Source: Halarchaeum grantii
GTDB lineage: Archaea > Halobacteriota > Halobacteria > Halobacteriales > Halobacteriaceae
Reading direction: 5' to 3'
Assembly (NCBI RefSeq): GCF_014647455.2
Contig: NZ_BMPF01000003.1
Coordinates: forward strand, 62,001 to 126,000
Length of the DNA stretch: 64,000 nucleotides
Part shown: positions 16,983 through 25,191 of the stretch, one piece after another
Position numbering within the stretch: position 1 is the stretch's first letter
Layout of the letters: every line of letters begins with the position of its first letter
The notes under the pieces: generated by a model
The model's database searches: none
What the model saw: only the letters and a program-made list of their open reading frames with translations
Told to the model about the DNA's origin: nothing
Made by a program: the position numbers and the translations under genes

Positions 16983-17927
16983 ATGAGCCAGTTCGACCGG
17001 ACGGCCGACGCCGGCGCGGAGGCGGACACCGAGCGCGCCGACCCGCCCACCCCCCGGACCGAATCGCGGATGCTCCCGGCGGAGGTGTTCTCCGTCCTCG
17101 GCAACGACACGCGCGTCGACATCCTCCGCGCGCTCCTCGAGCTCGGCGCCGACGACGACCCCGTCAGCTTCACCGACCTCTTCGAGCGCGTCGACATTGA
17201 CGACAGCGCGAACTTCAGCTACCACCTCCGCAAGCTCACCGGCCACTTCGTCAAGCAGGGCGACGACGGCTACGAGTTCCGCTCACCGGGACGCAAGGTC
17301 GTGAGCGCCATCTTCACGGGGACGCTCACCGAGCGCGCGCAGCTCGGCTTCTTCCCCGCGAGCGGCAACTGCTACGACTGCGGGGGCGACCTCCACGGCT
17401 GGTACGTCGACGACACGCTCACCATCGGCTGCACGGACTGCGGCGCCGTCCAAGTGAGCTATCCGTTCCCCTCCGGCGGCCTCGACGACCGCTCCACCGA
17501 GGACCTCCTCGCGGCCTTCCACCACTACGTTCGCCACCATTACTGTCTCGCCGCCGACGGCGTCTGCCCCGAATGTACCGGCAGCGTCGAGACGACGCTC
17601 GTCCGCGACCCCGACGATTCGGCCCTCGACGTCGCCGTCGAGCACGTCTGCGAGCGCTGTAACTACCGCCTCCAGTCCACGCTCGGCGTCACCCTCCTCG
17701 ACGCCGCGCCCGTCCTCGTCTTCTTCGCCGAACGCGACGTCGACCTCAGCACCGAGCCCTTCTGGCACTTCGACTGGTGCGTCAGCGACACGCGCACGGA
17801 CGTCGTCTCCGAGGACCCGCTCCGCGTCGAACTCGCGCTCCCCTGCGCGGGCGACGAACTCCGCGTGCGCGTCGACGAGACCGGTGCCGTCGCCGACACC
17901 GCGGTCGTCGAAGGCCTCACGCAGTAG
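16983..17927 (+). CDS. Winged-helix (ArsR-like) regulator with zinc-ribbon C-terminal region
   Basis: 314 residues. Residues about 30-105 are an ArsR-type winged helix (EVFSVLGNDTRVDILRALLELG, then NFSYHLRKLTGHFVKQ). The remainder holds paired cysteines: CYDCGG, CTDCG, CPEC and CERCNY, so two or more zinc-ribbon-like knuckles are likely. This architecture is seen in haloarchaeal regulators of unknown signal. The start at 16983 follows a palindrome that covers the promoter. It faces the superoxide dismutase gene tail to tail. Confidence 0.82.
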   Translation: MSQFDRTADAGAEADTERADPPTPRTESRMLPAEVFSVLGNDTRVDILRALLELGADDDPVSFTDLFERVDIDDSANFSYHLRKLTGHFVKQGDDGYEFRSPGRKVVSAIFTGTLTERAQLGFFPASGNCYDCGGDLHGWYVDDTLTIGCTDCGAVQVSYPFPSGGLDDRSTEDLLAAFHHYVRHHYCLAADGVCPECTGSVETTLVRDPDDSALDVAVEHVCERCNYRLQSTLGVTLLDAAPVLVFFAERDVDLSTEPFWHFDWCVSDTRTDVVSEDPLRVELALPCAGDELRVRVDETGAVADTAVVEGLTQ

Positions 17928-18075
17928 CACGCCTCACGCGTCGGCGCCGTCGGCCGATGCGGTCGCTCTGCGGAACGTGAGACCGGGGCCGAGTGGCCCC
18001 GCGACGGGATGCCAACCGTCGGAGAATAAATGGGCCGGTCGCGTGTGCGGGGTTTGCTACGGAACCGCGTTACTC

Positions 18076-18180
18076 ACGGGCCTGCGGCCCGTTCGTGTGT
18101 CCGTCCGACTCTCCGAGTCGGACTACTCGCGGGTCGCGTGCACGCCCCGCTCGTTTCTTCGAGACTCCGGGGGAGTCTCG
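18076..18180. repeat. Three tandem perfect stem-loops
   Basis: Hairpins with 3-base loops: ACGGGCC-TGC-GGCCCGT (18076-18092), GTCCGACTC-TCC-GAGTCGGAC (18103-18123) and CGAGACTCC-GGG-GGAGTCTCG (18160-18180). Each has TACTC or TTACTC next to it. The third abuts the superoxide dismutase stop codon. They lie between two convergent genes and so may end or protect both mRNAs. Similar short palindromes are scattered in haloarchaeal genomes, so a REP-like mobile element is possible. Confidence 0.7.
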
Positions 18181-18783
18181 TTACTCGAAGCGCTCGACGG
18201 CCTGCTCGTAGCGCGCCGAGGGCTCCTCCCAGTCGACGACGTCGAAGAACGCGCTGACGAAGTCGCCGCGAGCGGGACCGTAGTCGTAGTAGTAGGAGTG
18301 CTCCCAGACGTCGAGAGCGAGGATGGGCTGTGCACCCCAGAGCGCGCCCTGGTCGTGCTTGTCGACGACGAGGTTGCGAAGCTGGTTGCTGTGCGTGTCG
18401 TACACCAGCAGCGCCCAGCCACCGGCGGCGCCGGCGGCCGCCTCGAACTCGCCCTTCCACGCCTCGTACGACCCGAAGTCCTCCTCGATGCGCTCTGCGA
18501 GGTCGCCCTCGGGCGCGTCGCCGCCCTCGGGGCCCATGGACTCCCAGAAGAGCGTGTGGAGAACGTGGCCGGAGCCGTTGTGGGTGACGTTCCGGATGGC
18601 GCCAGCGGAGCCGGAGAAGTCGCCCTCCTCGCGGGCCTCTTCGAGGGTTTCCTCGGCGGCGTTCCAGCCGTTCACGTAGCCCTGATGGTGCGTGTCGTGA
18701 TGCCAGTTCAGCACCTGCTCGGAGATGCTCGGTTCCAGTGCGTCGTACTCGTACGGCAGCGGCGGTAGCTCGTAATCGCTCAT
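18181..18783 (-). CDS. sod: Superoxide dismutase (Fe/Mn family)
   Basis: 200 residues, the standard length. Converts superoxide to hydrogen peroxide and oxygen in the cytoplasm. Metal ligands are in NWHHDTHHQGYV (first His), HNGSGHVLHTLFW (second His) and LALDVWEHSYYYDYG (Asp and His). Haloarchaeal enzymes of this type usually use manganese. The internal ATG at 18783 gives the canonical start MSDYELPPLPYEYDALEP; the upstream in-frame ATG would add an unusual extension. Divergent from the pirin gene. Confidence 0.95.
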   Translation of the reverse strand: MSDYELPPLPYEYDALEPSISEQVLNWHHDTHHQGYVNGWNAAEETLEEAREEGDFSGSAGAIRNVTHNGSGHVLHTLFWESMGPEGGDAPEGDLAERIEEDFGSYEAWKGEFEAAAGAAGGWALLVYDTHSNQLRNLVVDKHDQGALWGAQPILALDVWEHSYYYDYGPARGDFVSAFFDVVDWEEPSARYEQAVERFE

Positions 18784-18948
18784 GTCTACACCGCCCACTA
18801 TACGCGGGACGGATATGAACGTTCGCTGTACCACATTCAAGTACGATAGGTGACTATTTCGATAAGGATTCCTAAGGGCCTATTGAACAAGCAAGTGAGG
18901 GTATTAGAATCAGCAAGTCAGACATATACCATCACTCCACTTCCGCAT

Positions 18949-18981
18949 ACGGGATGCTTATCAGTACTGAGGGCATCCCGT
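18949..18981 (+). promoter_or_regulatory. Long inverted repeat around the pirin promoter
   Basis: ACGGGATGC (18949-18957) and GCATCCCGT (18973-18981) are perfect 9-base arms 15 bases apart, ending 5 bases before the pirin ATG at 18987. The loop contains TTATCAG, in TATA position. Either an operator or an RNA hairpin at the 5' end. Confidence 0.5.
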
Positions 18982-18986
18982 CGTGT

Positions 18987-19739
18987 ATGGCTACAGACGA
19001 GACCGCGCGCGGTCCCGACGACCCCGTCGCGGGGCAGACCGTCCAGCACGGGACCGGCGTGAACTCGAATCGCGCGTTCCCGACGAACAACTATCCGGGG
19101 AACCTCGACCCGTTCGTCCTCTTCGAGCGCTTCTACATCGACCCGGACAAGGGGTTCCCGATGCACCCGCACAAGGGGTTCGAAATCGTCTCCTACATGA
19201 TCGAGGGCGGGATGGACCACGAGGACTCCCTCGGCGTCGAGCACACCGCCTACGAGGACGACGTGATGCGCATCACGACCGGGAGCGGCATCCGCCACTC
19301 CGAGTTCCCCGCCGACGGGCAGGCCTGTAACGGCCTCCAGCTCTGGGTGAACCTCCCGCGCTCGGAGAAGGAGGCCGACCCCGACTACATCGACGCCTCG
19401 AGTGAGGACCTCCCCACGGAGGCGCGCGACGGCGCGACCGTCACCACCGTCGTCGGCGAGGGCTCCCCCATCGACCTCCGGACGGAGATGGAGTATCTCG
19501 ACGTCCATGTCTCGGACGCGTGGACGTGGTCGATGCCCGAGGGCTGGTCGGGCTTCCTCTACGGCGTCGAGGGCGAGGGCACCGTGGCCGGGAGCGACTT
19601 CGGCGTCGGCGACGTCCTCCCCGTTACGGACGCACGCGACGTCGAGGTGGCGAGCGACGAGGGCGTACTGCGTCTCGTCGCCGTCGCCGGCGAACCCCAC
19701 GATGAGCCGATCCGCCAGCAGGGCCCGTTCGTCTTCTGA
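18987..19739 (+). CDS. Pirin family protein
   Basis: 250 residues with the two cupin-like barrels of pirins. The metal-binding residues H60, H62, H104 and E106 are all present in FPMHPHKGFEIVSYM and GSGIRHSEF. Pirins bind iron or other metals; bacterial members can show quercetinase activity and eukaryotic ones act as transcription co-factors, so the role here is open. The internal ATG at 18987 is chosen because the metal motif then sits at the normal distance and the promoter repeat remains upstream. Divergent from superoxide dismutase, which suggests an oxidative-stress link. Confidence 0.88.
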   Translation: MATDETARGPDDPVAGQTVQHGTGVNSNRAFPTNNYPGNLDPFVLFERFYIDPDKGFPMHPHKGFEIVSYMIEGGMDHEDSLGVEHTAYEDDVMRITTGSGIRHSEFPADGQACNGLQLWVNLPRSEKEADPDYIDASSEDLPTEARDGATVTTVVGEGSPIDLRTEMEYLDVHVSDAWTWSMPEGWSGFLYGVEGEGTVAGSDFGVGDVLPVTDARDVEVASDEGVLRLVAVAGEPHDEPIRQQGPFVF

Positions 19740-19769
19740 GGTCTGCGTCTTTTCCCTTCTACGCGCTCG

Positions 19770-20072
19770 CTACCGACAGCGACGCCTGAGTTCGACGACC
19801 GTGTCGTGCGTCGTCCACGCGCCGTCGAGTCGCCGCTCGAAGCGCGGCGAGCGCCACGCGCCGCGGGTGCGCGGGACGCGAACGCGCCAGCGCGTCGACG
19901 CCGGACTCACGCCGGTCGGCACGAGGGCGGCGCGGACGCCCGCCGCGTCGCGTTCGGCCCCGACGACGTCCGCGTCGAACACGTCGCCCTCGGCGAGGCG
20001 GCCCCGAACGCAGTCGCCCGGTCGGAGGCGGCCGACGACGCGCGCCCGGGCGGCCATCGGGGCGTCACTCAC
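19770..20072 (-). CDS. Small basic protein, unknown
   Basis: About 100 residues from GTG at 20072 (95 from ATG at 20057). ARVVGRLRPGDCVRGRLAEGDVFDADVVGAERDAAGVRAALVP looks like a small beta-barrel, and the tail WRVRVPRTRGAWRSPRFERRLDGAW is basic and aromatic. The GTG lies 5 bases behind the stop of the Fe-S carrier gene, so the two are probably one transcript. It is unusually basic for this genome, but its tight spacing and the codon-like composition favour a real gene. No family recognised. Confidence 0.5.
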   Translation of the reverse strand: MSDAPMAARARVVGRLRPGDCVRGRLAEGDVFDADVVGAERDAAGVRAALVPTGVSPASTRWRVRVPRTRGAWRSPRFERRLDGAWTTHDTVVELRRRCR

Positions 20073-20077
20073 GGCGC

Positions 20078-20431
20078 TCACGTTCGGAAGGACTCGCCGC
20101 AGCCGCATTCGCGCGAGACGTTCGGGTTCTCGACGTCGAAGCCCGCGTTCTCGAGGCCGGTTTCGTAGGTGAGCACGGACCCCTCGACGTACTGCTCGCT
20201 CGCGGGGTCGACGAAGACGCGGAGACCGTGGGCCTCGACGACGTCGTCGTCGTCCTCGGGCGCGCCGTCGAAGCGCATCCCGTAGGAGAGGCCGGCACAA
20301 CCGCCCTGCTGGACGAAGAGGCGCAGGCCCGCGACGTCCGTGTCCATGCCCTCGCCCTCCAGGAGGTCGAGCGCCTGTTCGGCGGCCGGTTCGGTGACGT
20401 CGACGGTCGGCGTGGCGTCTGCGGTGGACAT
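20078..20431 (-). CDS. IscA/ErpA-type iron-sulfur cluster carrier
   Basis: 117 residues of the A-type carrier (HesB/IscA/ErpA) family. The three cluster-binding cysteines are C45 (GGCAGLSYGMRF), C109 and C111 (ECGCGESF). The usual FVDPASEQYVEGSVLTYETGLENAGFDVENPN block is present. Delivers Fe-S clusters to target enzymes. Start at 20431; upstream in-frame sequence is not typical of the family. Other isc or suf genes are not nearby. Confidence 0.92.
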   Translation of the reverse strand: MSTADATPTVDVTEPAAEQALDLLEGEGMDTDVAGLRLFVQQGGCAGLSYGMRFDGAPEDDDDVVEAHGLRVFVDPASEQYVEGSVLTYETGLENAGFDVENPNVSRECGCGESFRT

Positions 20432-20811
20432 GCGCGTGGATACGCGCTCCACCGACAAGAGGCGTTCCTGTACGGGAATACAGGACGCGGACGCACGGCC
20501 CTTCGGGACACGCTCGGGTGTCGCCCGCCGTGGATGCGACATGCACGTCAGGGGCTGAGACACGGCCGACGCGTGCACCGACGTCGTGGTCGGCGACGCG
20601 TACCTCGACGGAGGCGACGTCGAGCGGCTGGCCGTGGCCGGTGGCGACGACGGCCGGGTCGTGCCGTCGAGCGTCCCGCCGGGACGCGTCGCCCGCCCCG
20701 AGGGGACCTCTCGGTATTACAACTGTATCCGTGTACAGCGAGTGCGTATACGTCTTTGGGCCGTCGAACCACGGGCGAGCGGTGTGGGCGGCCGGCGCGT
20801 GGCTTGGATCT

Positions 20812-20825
20812 TGACCAGATGGTAA
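20812..20825 (+). promoter_or_regulatory. Near-palindrome TGACCA-GA-TGGTAA before oxidoreductase gene
   Basis: It lies 33-46 bases upstream of the ATG at 20858 and directly before a TATA-like AACCTCTTTA. It differs from the perfect palindrome at 16955-16968 in one arm base and the two centre bases, so the same regulator may bind both. Confidence 0.4.
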
Positions 20826-20857
20826 ACCTCTTTACGTCCGCGCCGTCACGAACACGT

Positions 20858-21421
20858 ATGGTAGACGTAGCAGTCGTCGGCGGCGGTCCCGCCGGCCTGA
20901 GTGCCGCACAGTTCGCCGCGAAGAACGACCTCGAGACGGTCGTCTTCGACACCGACGAGACGTGGATGCACAAGGCCCACCTCTTCAACTACCCGGGCGT
21001 GCGCTCCATCGACGGGATGTCGTTCATCGACGTCGCGCAGAAGCAGGCGGACGCACGCGGTGCCGACCTCCACGAGGACGAGGAGGTCACGAGCGTCGAA
21101 GAGACCGAGAACGGCTTCGCGCTCACGACCGAGGACGGCGAGTACGAGGCCGACTACGTCGTGCTCGCGACCGGCGGCAATCGCGACCTCGCCGAGGACC
21201 TCGGCTGTGCGTTCACCGACGAGGACGTCGTCGACGTGAACGTCGACATGCAGACCTCCATCGACGGCGTCTACGCGACCGGCGCGATGGGTCGCGACAC
21301 GAAGTGGCAGGCCGCGATCGCCGTCGGTGACGGCGCCGCCGCCGTCCTCGACATCCTCTCGAAGGAGAAGGGCGAGTACTATCACGACTTCGACATGCCG
21401 TCCGACGTTCCCGAACTCTGA
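20858..21421 (+). CDS. FAD-dependent oxidoreductase (short thioredoxin-reductase-like)
   Basis: 187 residues. The N-terminal FAD motif is VVGGGPAGLSAAQFAAKN, a second flavin-contact motif is VVLATGGNRDLAEDLG, and the C-terminal YATGAMGRDTKWQAAIAVGDGAAAVLDIL matches the thioredoxin reductase end. There is no CxxC redox pair and no separate NAD(P)H domain, so this is a single-domain form whose reductant and acceptor are unknown. Short proteins of this kind are common in haloarchaea. The start at 20858 fits the TATA box. Confidence 0.85.
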   Translation: MVDVAVVGGGPAGLSAAQFAAKNDLETVVFDTDETWMHKAHLFNYPGVRSIDGMSFIDVAQKQADARGADLHEDEEVTSVEETENGFALTTEDGEYEADYVVLATGGNRDLAEDLGCAFTDEDVVDVNVDMQTSIDGVYATGAMGRDTKWQAAIAVGDGAAAVLDILSKEKGEYYHDFDMPSDVPEL

Positions 21422-21501
21422 GGGGAACGAAGTCGGACGCGGCCCCGTAGCGACCGGCGCACACGCGCCCGAACCGCCGCACTCTCCTCCCGCCTCACCG
21501 C

Positions 21502-21822
21502 ATGGTAGACAGAACCGACGAAGACGGTCCTACGCGCGCGATTCGGTGGTTCGCCGAGACGGTCGGCTCCGAGTGGCATCTCCGAATCCTCCACGCCCTT
21601 CGGGACGGCGAACACCGCTTCAGCGAACTCGAGCGCCGAACTGGGAGCAGTCCGTCGACGCTCTCGCGCGTCCTCGACGACCTCGCGACCACCGGACTCG
21701 TCGAGCGCCGCGTGCAGGAGCGCCCGATTGCGACCTATTACCGACTGACGGCGCGTGGCCGCGCTCTCGCGCCGGTATTCGACGCCGTCGAAACGTGGGC
21801 CGACGAGTATCGGGACGCGTAA
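21502..21822 (+). CDS. HxlR/MarR-like winged-helix regulator
   Basis: 106 residues. AIRWFAETVGSEWHLRILHALRDGEHRFSELERRTG, then SPSTLSRVLDDLATTGLVERRV and YYRLTARGRALAPVF, follow the HxlR pattern: a recognition helix, wing, and C-terminal helix for dimerisation. No cysteine, so a thiol-redox switch is not expected. Located 80 bases after the oxidoreductase gene and read in the same direction; may regulate it. Target not established. Confidence 0.87.
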   Translation: MVDRTDEDGPTRAIRWFAETVGSEWHLRILHALRDGEHRFSELERRTGSSPSTLSRVLDDLATTGLVERRVQERPIATYYRLTARGRALAPVFDAVETWADEYRDA

Positions 21823-22120
21823 CCCCACAGCTGACACCGCCTCGACACGCGGTACATGTCTGATTCGGGAACAGTATCTATCGCTGGTGACTTCCTCGAA
21901 TCCACCCCCGACGACGACGCACGCCCCGCTTGGCGGCGCACACGAGAACGGCGGACAGCGCGGTGTCGGGTCGGTCGCCGCCGTCGCCAGCGTTGTCGCC
22001 ACCTCGAAGGGGGCGAGAGAGGTCGACGCCGCCGCGGCGAGTGAGCGCGTCATCGAGAGCCGTACGCGCGAGCCAATACGCGTCGCTGTGGCGTACGCCC
22101 GCTATACGGTCGTGGCGGAC

Positions 22121-22369
22121 TCAGCGGTAGTCGTCGAGCGAGACGTACGACCCCTCGCGCGCCGACAGCCACGTCGTCGCGAGGGCGGCTTCCTCGACGT
22201 CGGGCGGGTAGAGCGTGAACTCCGACTCGCCGCCGCTCACTTCGACGACGCCGCGGACGGCGGGCGGGTCGCCGGCGTCGCCGTCCGCGGTGCGCACCGC
22301 GTCGACCGTCGACTCGAAATCCGCATCGTACGATTTATCTCCGGACTTCGTGGACACATCATCAGTCAT
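22121..22369 (-). CDS. Small haloarchaeal protein (DUF7511-like)
   Basis: 82 residues, acidic. The C-terminal block ESEFTLYPPDVEEAALATTWLSAREGSYVSLDDYR matches the pattern of a small haloarchaeal family: a beta strand with FTLYP followed by TTWLSA..GSYVSLD. No function is known. Divergent from bat with 108 bases between start codons, so the two may share control. The family number is from memory and should be treated as tentative. Confidence 0.7.
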   Translation of the reverse strand: MTDDVSTKSGDKSYDADFESTVDAVRTADGDAGDPPAVRGVVEVSGGESEFTLYPPDVEEAALATTWLSAREGSYVSLDDYR

Positions 22370-22477
22370 ACTTCGGCTTTGAACCCGGATGAACTTATAC
22401 TATGTGAATATAGTCAAATACGACCAGTTCTACCCGTCCGGAACGCTCATTTGGCCACTCGCTCCCTAGTGTCGGTC

Positions 22478-24058
22478 ATGGACGCATCGGCCGACCCGAT
22501 CCCCGACGTGCGACTCCGGGCGATGGAGGAGGCCCCGGTCGGTATCGCTGTCACCGACCCGACCCGCTCCGACAACCCGCTCGTCTACGTCAACGACGCC
22601 TTCGAGCGCATCACGGGCTACGCGCGCGAGGACGTCCTCGGGCACAACTGCCGGTTCCTCCAGGGGCCCGAGACGGCCGACGAGGCGGTCGCCGACCTTC
22701 GCGATGCCGTCGCCAACGAGGAGCCGACGACGGTCGTCCTCCGCAACTACCGCGCCGACGGCGAGGCGTTCTGGAACGAGGTGACGGTCGCGCCCCTGCG
22801 CGACGACGACGGGCGCGTGACGCACTTCGTCGGCTTCCAGTCGGACGTCACGGCGCGCAAGCGCGCGGAGGCCGCCCTCGAGCGCGAGCGCGCGTCGCTC
22901 GCCCGCCTCCTTGAGCGCCTCGAAGGCGTCGTCGCTGACGTGACGCGCGCCGTCGTGAGCGCGGACGGGCGCGCGAACGTCGAGGACGCCGTCTGTGAGC
23001 GCCTCGCCGCGGTCGACGCCTACTCGCTCGTCTGGCTCGGCGACGTCGACCACGCGTCCGGGGAGATCCGCCCGCACGCGTGGCGCGCCCGCGACACGAC
23101 CGACGTCGACGCCGCCGCGCTCACCGTCCCCCGGGACGCCGACCACCCGGCGGCGCGCGCCGTGCGGACCGGGCGCGTCCAGCACGTCACCGGCGCTCGC
23201 GCGAGCGACTGCGTACCGCTCGCGGACGTCGGCGGCGTCGCCGCGATCCCGCTCCGTTATCGCGGGACGACGTACGGCGTGCTCGTGGTCGCCGCGCCGA
23301 CCGCCGCCGCGCTCGACGAGTCGGAGCGGACGGTCCTTGAATCGCTCGGCCGCACCGTCGCGACGGCGCTGAGCGCGCGCGAGTCACGCCGCCTCATCGC
23401 GGCCGACCAGACGGTCGCCGTCGAGTTCGAGCTGGCCGATCCGTCGCTGTTCGTCGTCGACCTCTCGACGCGTCTCGACGCGACAGTGCGCTATCGCGGA
23501 ATGGTCGACGAGGCGGACGCGCCGCTGCTCTTCTTCGACGTCGACGCCGACGCCGAGACCGTGGTGGCGGCAGCGGACGACGTCCCCGCGATCGCGTCGA
23601 TGGGCGTCGTCGGGGACGCCGAGACGGCGAGCCTCTTCGAGTGTCGCCTCCGCGGCGGGTCGCTCGTCGACGACCTCGCGGAGCGCGGCGTGCGCGTGCG
23701 CGAGATGCGTGCGACGAATGGCGTCGGGCGCATCGAGGTCGACCTCCCGGCGAGCTCGGACGCCCGCGCCGTCGTCGAGCGCGTCCGCGAGCGCTACCCG
23801 GCCGTCGAGGTCGTCAGCTACCGGGAGAGCGAGCGCCCGCCGACGACGGAGCGCGCGGCGCTCGAGAGCCTCGGGGACGCGCTCACCACCCGCCAGTTCA
23901 CGGCGCTCCAGAAGGCCTACCTCTCGGGCTACTACGACGCCAACCGCTCGGTGACCGGCGACGCGCTCGCCGAGTCGATGGGCATCTCGCGCTCGACCTT
24001 CCACCAGCACCTCCGGGCCGCCGAGCGGAAGGTGTTCGCCGCCGCCTTCGACTGGTGA
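22478..24058 (+). CDS. bat: Bacterioopsin activator-type regulator with LOV domain (Bat)
   Basis: 526 residues. Residues about 10-125 are a PAS domain of LOV type: GHNCRFLQG carries the photoactive-type cysteine C58, and N90, N100 (NYRADGEAFWN) and Q121 (GFQSDVT) match flavin contacts. A coiled-coil linker (KRAEAALERERASLARLLERLEG) leads to a GAF domain (about 150-305), a Bat-specific domain, and a C-terminal HTH_10 (LTTRQFTALQKAYLSGYY...SMGISRSTFHQHL). Bat activates bacteriorhodopsin and carotenoid genes in Halobacterium. Here it precedes the bacterioruberin operon, but no bop or brp gene is seen. Start ATG at 22478. Confidence 0.9.
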   Translation: MDASADPIPDVRLRAMEEAPVGIAVTDPTRSDNPLVYVNDAFERITGYAREDVLGHNCRFLQGPETADEAVADLRDAVANEEPTTVVLRNYRADGEAFWNEVTVAPLRDDDGRVTHFVGFQSDVTARKRAEAALERERASLARLLERLEGVVADVTRAVVSADGRANVEDAVCERLAAVDAYSLVWLGDVDHASGEIRPHAWRARDTTDVDAAALTVPRDADHPAARAVRTGRVQHVTGARASDCVPLADVGGVAAIPLRYRGTTYGVLVVAAPTAAALDESERTVLESLGRTVATALSARESRRLIAADQTVAVEFELADPSLFVVDLSTRLDATVRYRGMVDEADAPLLFFDVDADAETVVAAADDVPAIASMGVVGDAETASLFECRLRGGSLVDDLAERGVRVREMRATNGVGRIEVDLPASSDARAVVERVRERYPAVEVVSYRESERPPTTERAALESLGDALTTRQFTALQKAYLSGYYDANRSVTGDALAESMGISRSTFHQHLRAAERKVFAAAFDW

Positions 24059-24060
24059 TA

Positions 24061-24074
24061 CCTTACTAGTCGGG
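24061..24074 (+). promoter_or_regulatory. ACTAGT-centred partial palindrome between bat and crtB
   Basis: CCTTACTAGTCGGG starts two bases after the bat stop, 101 bases before crtB. It is symmetric around CTAG at most positions. It could be an upstream activating site for the carotenoid operon. Weak evidence from position and symmetry only. Confidence 0.25.
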
Positions 24075-24174
24075 CACCACTCTCTTACCGGCGCCGAGTG
24101 TAGCGTTACTGAAGCCACGGGCCCGCGCGTACCGACCGTCTTCGACGCCGCCGGGTGTGGCCGCGTCACGAATC

Positions 24175-25191
24175 ATGGTATCCTCCGACGACGTCGCCAC
24201 GAGCAAGGCGATACAGCAGCGGACCGGCCCCACGTTCCACCTCGCGACGCGCCTCCTCCCCGAGCGCGTCCGTCGCCCCACGTACGTCCTCTACGGGTTC
24301 TTCCGCGTCGCGGACGACGTGGTGGACGACACCGACCGGGACGCCGAGCGCCAGCGCCACGAACTCGCGGAGATCCGCGCCGCCGTCCTCGACGGCGCGG
24401 AGACGGACAACCCCGTCATCGAGGCCTATCGCGAGCTCGCGGACACCTACGACATCCCGAGCGAGGAGACGGAGACGTTCCTCGACGTGATGGCGATGGA
24501 TCTGGAGACGCGCCGCTACGAGACCCACGACGACCTCGAGGCCTACCTGCGCGGCTCCGCCGTCTCCGTCGGCTACATGATGCTCGACGTGATGGCGGCC
24601 GGCGACGAGATGAGCGAGGCGGACGTCGCGGCCGCCCGGCCGCACGCGAAGGCGCTCGGCGAGGCGTTCCAGCTCACGAACTTCCTCCGGGACGTTCGGG
24701 AGGACGTTCGGGACTACGACCGCATCTACCTCCCCACGGAGCGCCTCGACGCCCACGGCGTCACCGTCGAGGAGATCGAGGACTGTTCGTTCTCCGAGCG
24801 GTACGCCGCATTGATGCGCGCGGAGCTCCGGCGCACCGAGCGCCTCTACCGCGAGGGCGTCGCCGGCATCGAGTTCCTCCCCGAGGACTGCCGGTTCGCG
24901 GTCCTGCTCGCCGCCGTCCTCTACGCCGACCACCACCGCGTCATCCGCGAGCACGGCTACGACACGCTCAGCGAGCGCCGCACCCTCTCGACACCACGGC
25001 GACTCTCCCTCGTCGCCGCGACCGGCTACCACTGGTGGCGCACCCACGACCCCGTCGAGACGTTCTACGCCGTCAGCGACGTCCCACGCGTCGATGGGAG
25101 CGAGGCCGAGCGCGGGTCGCGGCGCTCCGCGCGCTCCGTCCGAACGCGTGCGCGTGCCGCCGTCTCCACGCTCCGGGGGGTGTGGGAGTGA
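24175..25191 (+). CDS. crtB: Phytoene synthase
   Basis: 338 residues of the squalene/phytoene synthase family. Joins two geranylgeranyl diphosphates into 15-cis-phytoene. The two Asp-rich metal-binding motifs are seen: DDVVDDTD at residues 47-54 and DVREDVRDYDRIYLP from 173. The start ATG at 24175 gives MVSSDDVATSKAIQQRTGPTF; an in-frame GTG at 24157 would add six residues. First gene of the carotenoid operon, and its TGA overlaps the next GTG (GTGA). Confidence 0.93.
   Translation: MVSSDDVATSKAIQQRTGPTFHLATRLLPERVRRPTYVLYGFFRVADDVVDDTDRDAERQRHELAEIRAAVLDGAETDNPVIEAYRELADTYDIPSEETETFLDVMAMDLETRRYETHDDLEAYLRGSAVSVGYMMLDVMAAGDEMSEADVAAARPHAKALGEAFQLTNFLRDVREDVRDYDRIYLPTERLDAHGVTVEEIEDCSFSERYAALMRAELRRTERLYREGVAGIEFLPEDCRFAVLLAAVLYADHHRVIREHGYDTLSERRTLSTPRRLSLVAATGYHWWRTHDPVETFYAVSDVPRVDGSEAERGSRRSARSVRTRARAAVSTLRGVWE

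Noticed and set aside
17928-18180. tRNA or structured RNA gene
   Set aside because: Three strong hairpins are present but no cloverleaf, anticodon stem or T-loop sequence fits; treated as stem-loop repeats instead.
21823-22120. Possible small gene at 21856-22044 between HxlR and the DUF7511-like gene
   Set aside because: MSDSGTVSIAGDFLESTP begins plausibly but then becomes Arg-rich with no pattern; no alternative frame is convincing. It might be a decayed gene, but the sequence alone cannot show this.
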